A stretch of 6,927 nt of DNA, from NCBI GenBank assembly GCA_002383325.1, contig DFYJ01000041.1:1-6927 (forward strand). Direction: 5' to 3'. Source of the DNA: Candidatus Aminicenantes bacterium UBA4085 (lineage in GTDB: Bacteria; Acidobacteriota; Aminicenantia; Aminicenantales; UBA4085). The notes beneath the pieces were generated by a model. That model had not been told where the DNA came from, searched no databases, and worked only from the letters and a program-made list of their open reading frames with translations. Each line of letters opens with the position of its first letter. Within the stretch, counting starts at the first letter, position 1. A program made the position numbers and the translations under genes. Positions 5,071 to 6,927 of the stretch are shown one piece after another.

Positions 5071-6431
5071 GCCAAGCCGTCATCCTGGTGGTGGAAGACG
5101 ATCCGCTCCAGCGGCGCCTGGTCCGGACCAACTTGGAGAGCGAGGGCTATACGGTCAGCGATGCGGCCGGCGTCGCGGAGGCCAGGCAGGCCATCCGCCG
5201 TCTCCCGCCCGACGTCGCCGTCGTCGATCTCCGGCTGGGACGGGAATCCGGCTTGGCCGTGCTGCGGACCCTGCGGACTGAGGCTCCGGCGGCGGCCCCG
5301 ATCATGATCACGGCCTTCGCCAGCGTGGAGACCGCGGTGGAGGCCATCCAAGCGGGCGCCTACGACTACTTGGTCAAGCCCCTGGACTTCAAGAAGCTTC
5401 TCCTGGTCGTGGAGCGGGCGCTGGAGAGGAACCGCCTGCGGTCCGAGGTCCGGACGCTGCGGGAAACCCTGGGGGAGCGCTTCAGCGCCAAGAACTTCGT
5501 CTACGCCTCGCCGGCCATGGAGGCCGTGGCCGGGCTGATGGCCAAGGCGGCCGCCAGCGACGCCACCGTCCTGATTACCGGCGAGACCGGGACCGGCAAG
5601 GATCTCGTCGCCCGGTCGATCCATGTCGCCTCGCGCCGGGCGTCGGGCCCGTTCCAAGCGGTCAACATCCCCTCCCTGCCCGAGTCGCTCCTGGAAAGCG
5701 AGCTGTTCGGGGCGGAGAAGGGGGCCTTTACCGGGGCCTCGGAGCGCAAGATCGGGAAGTTCGAGGCCGCTTCGGGCGGGACGCTGTTCCTCGACGAGAT
5801 CGGCGACCTCCCGCTCCACCTCCAGGTCAAGATCCTCCGCTTCCTGCAGGACCGCGAGTTCTCCCGGCTGGGGTCCACGGCCCTCCTCCACTCGGACGCC
5901 AGGATCCTGGCGGCGACCAACCGCGACCTGGAGAAGGCGGTGTCCGGGGGAGGCTTCCGGGCCGACCTCTTCTACCGCCTGAACGTCATCCGGATCGATG
6001 TGCCCCCGCTGCGGTCGCGCCAAGAGGACATCGCCCCGCTGGTCGACCATTTTCTCCGTCGATACGCCCTCCGCGAAGGGAAGGACGTCCGCGGCATCAC
6101 CGAGGAGGCCCTGGCGGCCCTGTCCGCGCATGCCTTCCCGGGCAACATCCGGGAGCTGGAAAACGCCGTCGAGCGGGCGGTCGTCTTCAGCGAGACGGAC
6201 CGGATCCGCCGTGAGGACCTGCCGCCGCTCGTGGCCGCGGTCCGCGAAGCCGAGCTGGCCGACACCCCGGCCTCCCTGGAGGAACGAGTCCGCCGGCTGG
6301 AGATCCGGGAGATCCGGAAGGCGCTGGAGGCGGCGGGCGGGGTCAAGAGCCGGGCCGCCCGGGCGCTCGGCCTGACCGAGCGCATCCTGTCCTATAAAAT
6401 GAAGACTTACGGCCTGACGCCGCTCAGCTGA
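5067..6431 (+). CDS. NtrC-family sigma-54-dependent response regulator
   Basis: The 454-residue protein has the full three-domain layout. The receiver domain (about 4-120) has the acidic pair Asp11/Asp12, phospho-acceptor Asp54 (AVVDLRL), Thr82 and Lys104 (VKPLD). The AAA+ domain (about 144-372) has Walker A GETGTGKD (172-179), the sigma-54-contacting loop GAFTGA (219-224), Walker B LFLDEIGD (240-247) and the FRADLFYRL arginine-finger region (297-305). A Fis-type helix-turn-helix (about 410-450, VKSRAARALGLTERILSYKM) binds DNA. All key residues are intact, so it should be an active ATPase that opens sigma-54 promoters when phosphorylated by the coupled kinase. The ATG lies in an ATGA overlap with the kinase stop. 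The sigma-54 promoter at 1546-1562 heads the same operon, suggesting positive autoregulation. The 3' end overlaps the convergent peptidase gene by 8 bases. Confidence 0.96.
   Translation: MSQAVILVVEDDPLQRRLVRTNLESEGYTVSDAAGVAEARQAIRRLPPDVAVVDLRLGRESGLAVLRTLRTEAPAAAPIMITAFASVETAVEAIQAGAYDYLVKPLDFKKLLLVVERALERNRLRSEVRTLRETLGERFSAKNFVYASPAMEAVAGLMAKAAASDATVLITGETGTGKDLVARSIHVASRRASGPFQAVNIPSLPESLLESELFGAEKGAFTGASERKIGKFEAASGGTLFLDEIGDLPLHLQVKILRFLQDREFSRLGSTALLHSDARILAATNRDLEKAVSGGGFRADLFYRLNVIRIDVPPLRSRQEDIAPLVDHFLRRYALREGKDVRGITEEALAALSAHAFPGNIRELENAVERAVVFSETDRIRREDLPPLVAAVREAELADTPASLEERVRRLEIREIRKALEAAGGVKSRAARALGLTERILSYKMKTYGLTPLS
6424..6431. other. Convergent gene overlap on a palindromic double stop
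   Basis: The palindrome TCAGCTGA provides TGA stop codons on both strands, so the regulator gene (plus) and the peptidase gene (minus) overlap tail to tail by 8 bases. There is no room for a terminator between them, and I see no hairpin with a T run just inside either 3' end, so the transcripts probably overlap or end by Rho. Confidence 0.9.
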
Positions 6432-6927
6432 TCTTGATGGTCCCCTTGGCCACCCCGCCGCGGGTCGAGGTCAGGGTCACGCCGACTTCACCGGCGACCG
6501 GCTTGGCCATCTTGACCTTGAAGACCACGCTCTTCTTCTCCCCGCCCTGCAGGTAGCCGATCTCCTGCCGGGTCCGGCCGACGATCTCGACCCCGGCCGG
6601 CAGGCTGACCGAGACGCTGTCCGGCCGCACGATCTTGACCCGGTCGGCCATCTTCAGGGCGGTCGGCAGATAGCCGGCATTGGAGACCGTCACCGTCAGC
6701 TCATAGACGTCCTTTTCCTTCCTGACCGGCTTGAGGCCGCCGCCCTCGACCTTGAGCAGCGGCAGGGACTTGTAGAGGAAGAGGTTGAACTTGGCTTCCT
6801 TGACGATCCATTCCTCGAGCAGCTCGACCGGAGGATTCTGGCTCCAGAACTTGGGGTTGAAGCCGCCGACCTCGACCTCGCCCAGGATCGGGTGGTTGAG
6901 CTTCTTCCAAGGCTTGAAATAGCGCCC
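6424..6927 (-). CDS. M14-like zinc carboxypeptidase family protein, C-terminal part (runs off right edge)
   Basis: The frame is open from the right edge to TGA at 6424, giving the last 167 residues. It begins GRYFKPWKKLNHPILGEVEV, then GGFNPKFWSQNPPVELLEEW. This 'HPxLGEVExGGF...NPPxELLE' segment is what I recognise from the region just after the catalytic domain of bacterial M14-type metallopeptidases found in Bacteroidetes and Acidobacteria-type genomes. The rest (from about residue 55) is a beta-rich, Ig-like domain: YELTVTVSNAGYLPTALKMA, then PAGVEIVGRTRQEIGYLQGG and a final GEVGVTLTSTRGGVAKGTIK strand pair. The zinc ligands and catalytic Glu lie beyond the window, so activity cannot be judged. 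An internal GTG at 6693 could open a shorter frame, but coding continues above it without a break. It is convergent to the two-component operon and probably not functionally tied to it. Confidence 0.7.
   Translation of the reverse strand, partial: GRYFKPWKKLNHPILGEVEVGGFNPKFWSQNPPVELLEEWIVKEAKFNLFLYKSLPLLKVEGGGLKPVRKEKDVYELTVTVSNAGYLPTALKMADRVKIVRPDSVSVSLPAGVEIVGRTRQEIGYLQGGEKKSVVFKVKMAKPVAGEVGVTLTSTRGGVAKGTIKIS

Noticed and set aside
3535..6131. Very long open frames on the minus strand opposite the kinase and regulator genes (e.g. 3535-4992 and 4365-6131)
   Set aside because: They are antisense to genes with complete, unmistakable domain motifs, read as low-complexity Arg/Gly/Pro/Ala-rich protein, and are the usual by-product of third-position GC bias.
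6424..6693. Separate small minus-strand gene starting at the GTG at 6693
   Set aside because: The frame is open all the way to the right edge and the upstream residues form a continuous M14-like sequence, so this is the 3' end of a larger gene.
1..6927. CRISPR array, transposon ends, tRNA or rRNA genes
   Set aside because: No regularly spaced repeats, transposase motifs, terminal inverted repeats or cloverleaf-like sequence were seen on either strand.

Overview
The window is high-GC bacterial DNA from a Gram-negative (diderm) organism. It encodes an outer-membrane beta-barrel candidate, several exported proteins and an M14-type peptidase of a style I associate with Acidobacteriota or Candidatus Aminicenantota. 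That placement rests on protein style only and is tentative. No mobile element, CRISPR array, rRNA or tRNA is visible. No gap between genes exceeds 300 bases.

Left block (1-1430, minus strand): an ECF sigma factor (66-647) is translationally coupled by an ATGA overlap to a gene that leaves the left edge (1-69), very likely its zinc-finger anti-sigma factor. To the right, a separate minus-strand gene (922-1347) encodes a small exported lipocalin-like protein and ends in an intrinsic terminator (843-888). The sigma gene and the exported-protein gene carry the same promoter, GGAAGAT-N15-GTCTAAA, with identical spacing. This resembles the sigma-E/ECF promoter class and suggests an autoregulated envelope-stress module with its target next door.

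Central block (1431-6431, plus strand): a divergent regulatory region leads into a five-gene, tightly packed operon. It encodes a small secreted protein with calcium-binding-type Asp repeats (1597-1992), an outer-membrane beta-barrel candidate with a Gly/Ala/Ser-rich insert (2064-3386), an exported OB-fold-like protein (3383-3826), an NtrB-like membrane histidine kinase (3823-5070) and an NtrC-family sigma-54 activator (5067-6431). The last four genes overlap by 4 bases at each junction. A sigma-54 (-24/-12) promoter lies at 1546-1562, at the right distance from the first gene. The simplest model is a two-component system that senses an envelope signal and drives its own operon, including the surface proteins, through sigma-54.

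Right edge (6424-6927, minus strand): the C-terminal part of an M14-like zinc carboxypeptidase family protein converges on the regulator gene. The two genes share the palindrome TCAGCTGA, which supplies both stop codons.

The most notable content is the pair of self-referential regulatory circuits (ECF and sigma-54) back to back, and the operon of Gly-rich exported proteins with its own NtrB/NtrC-type pair, which I do not recognise as a described system.
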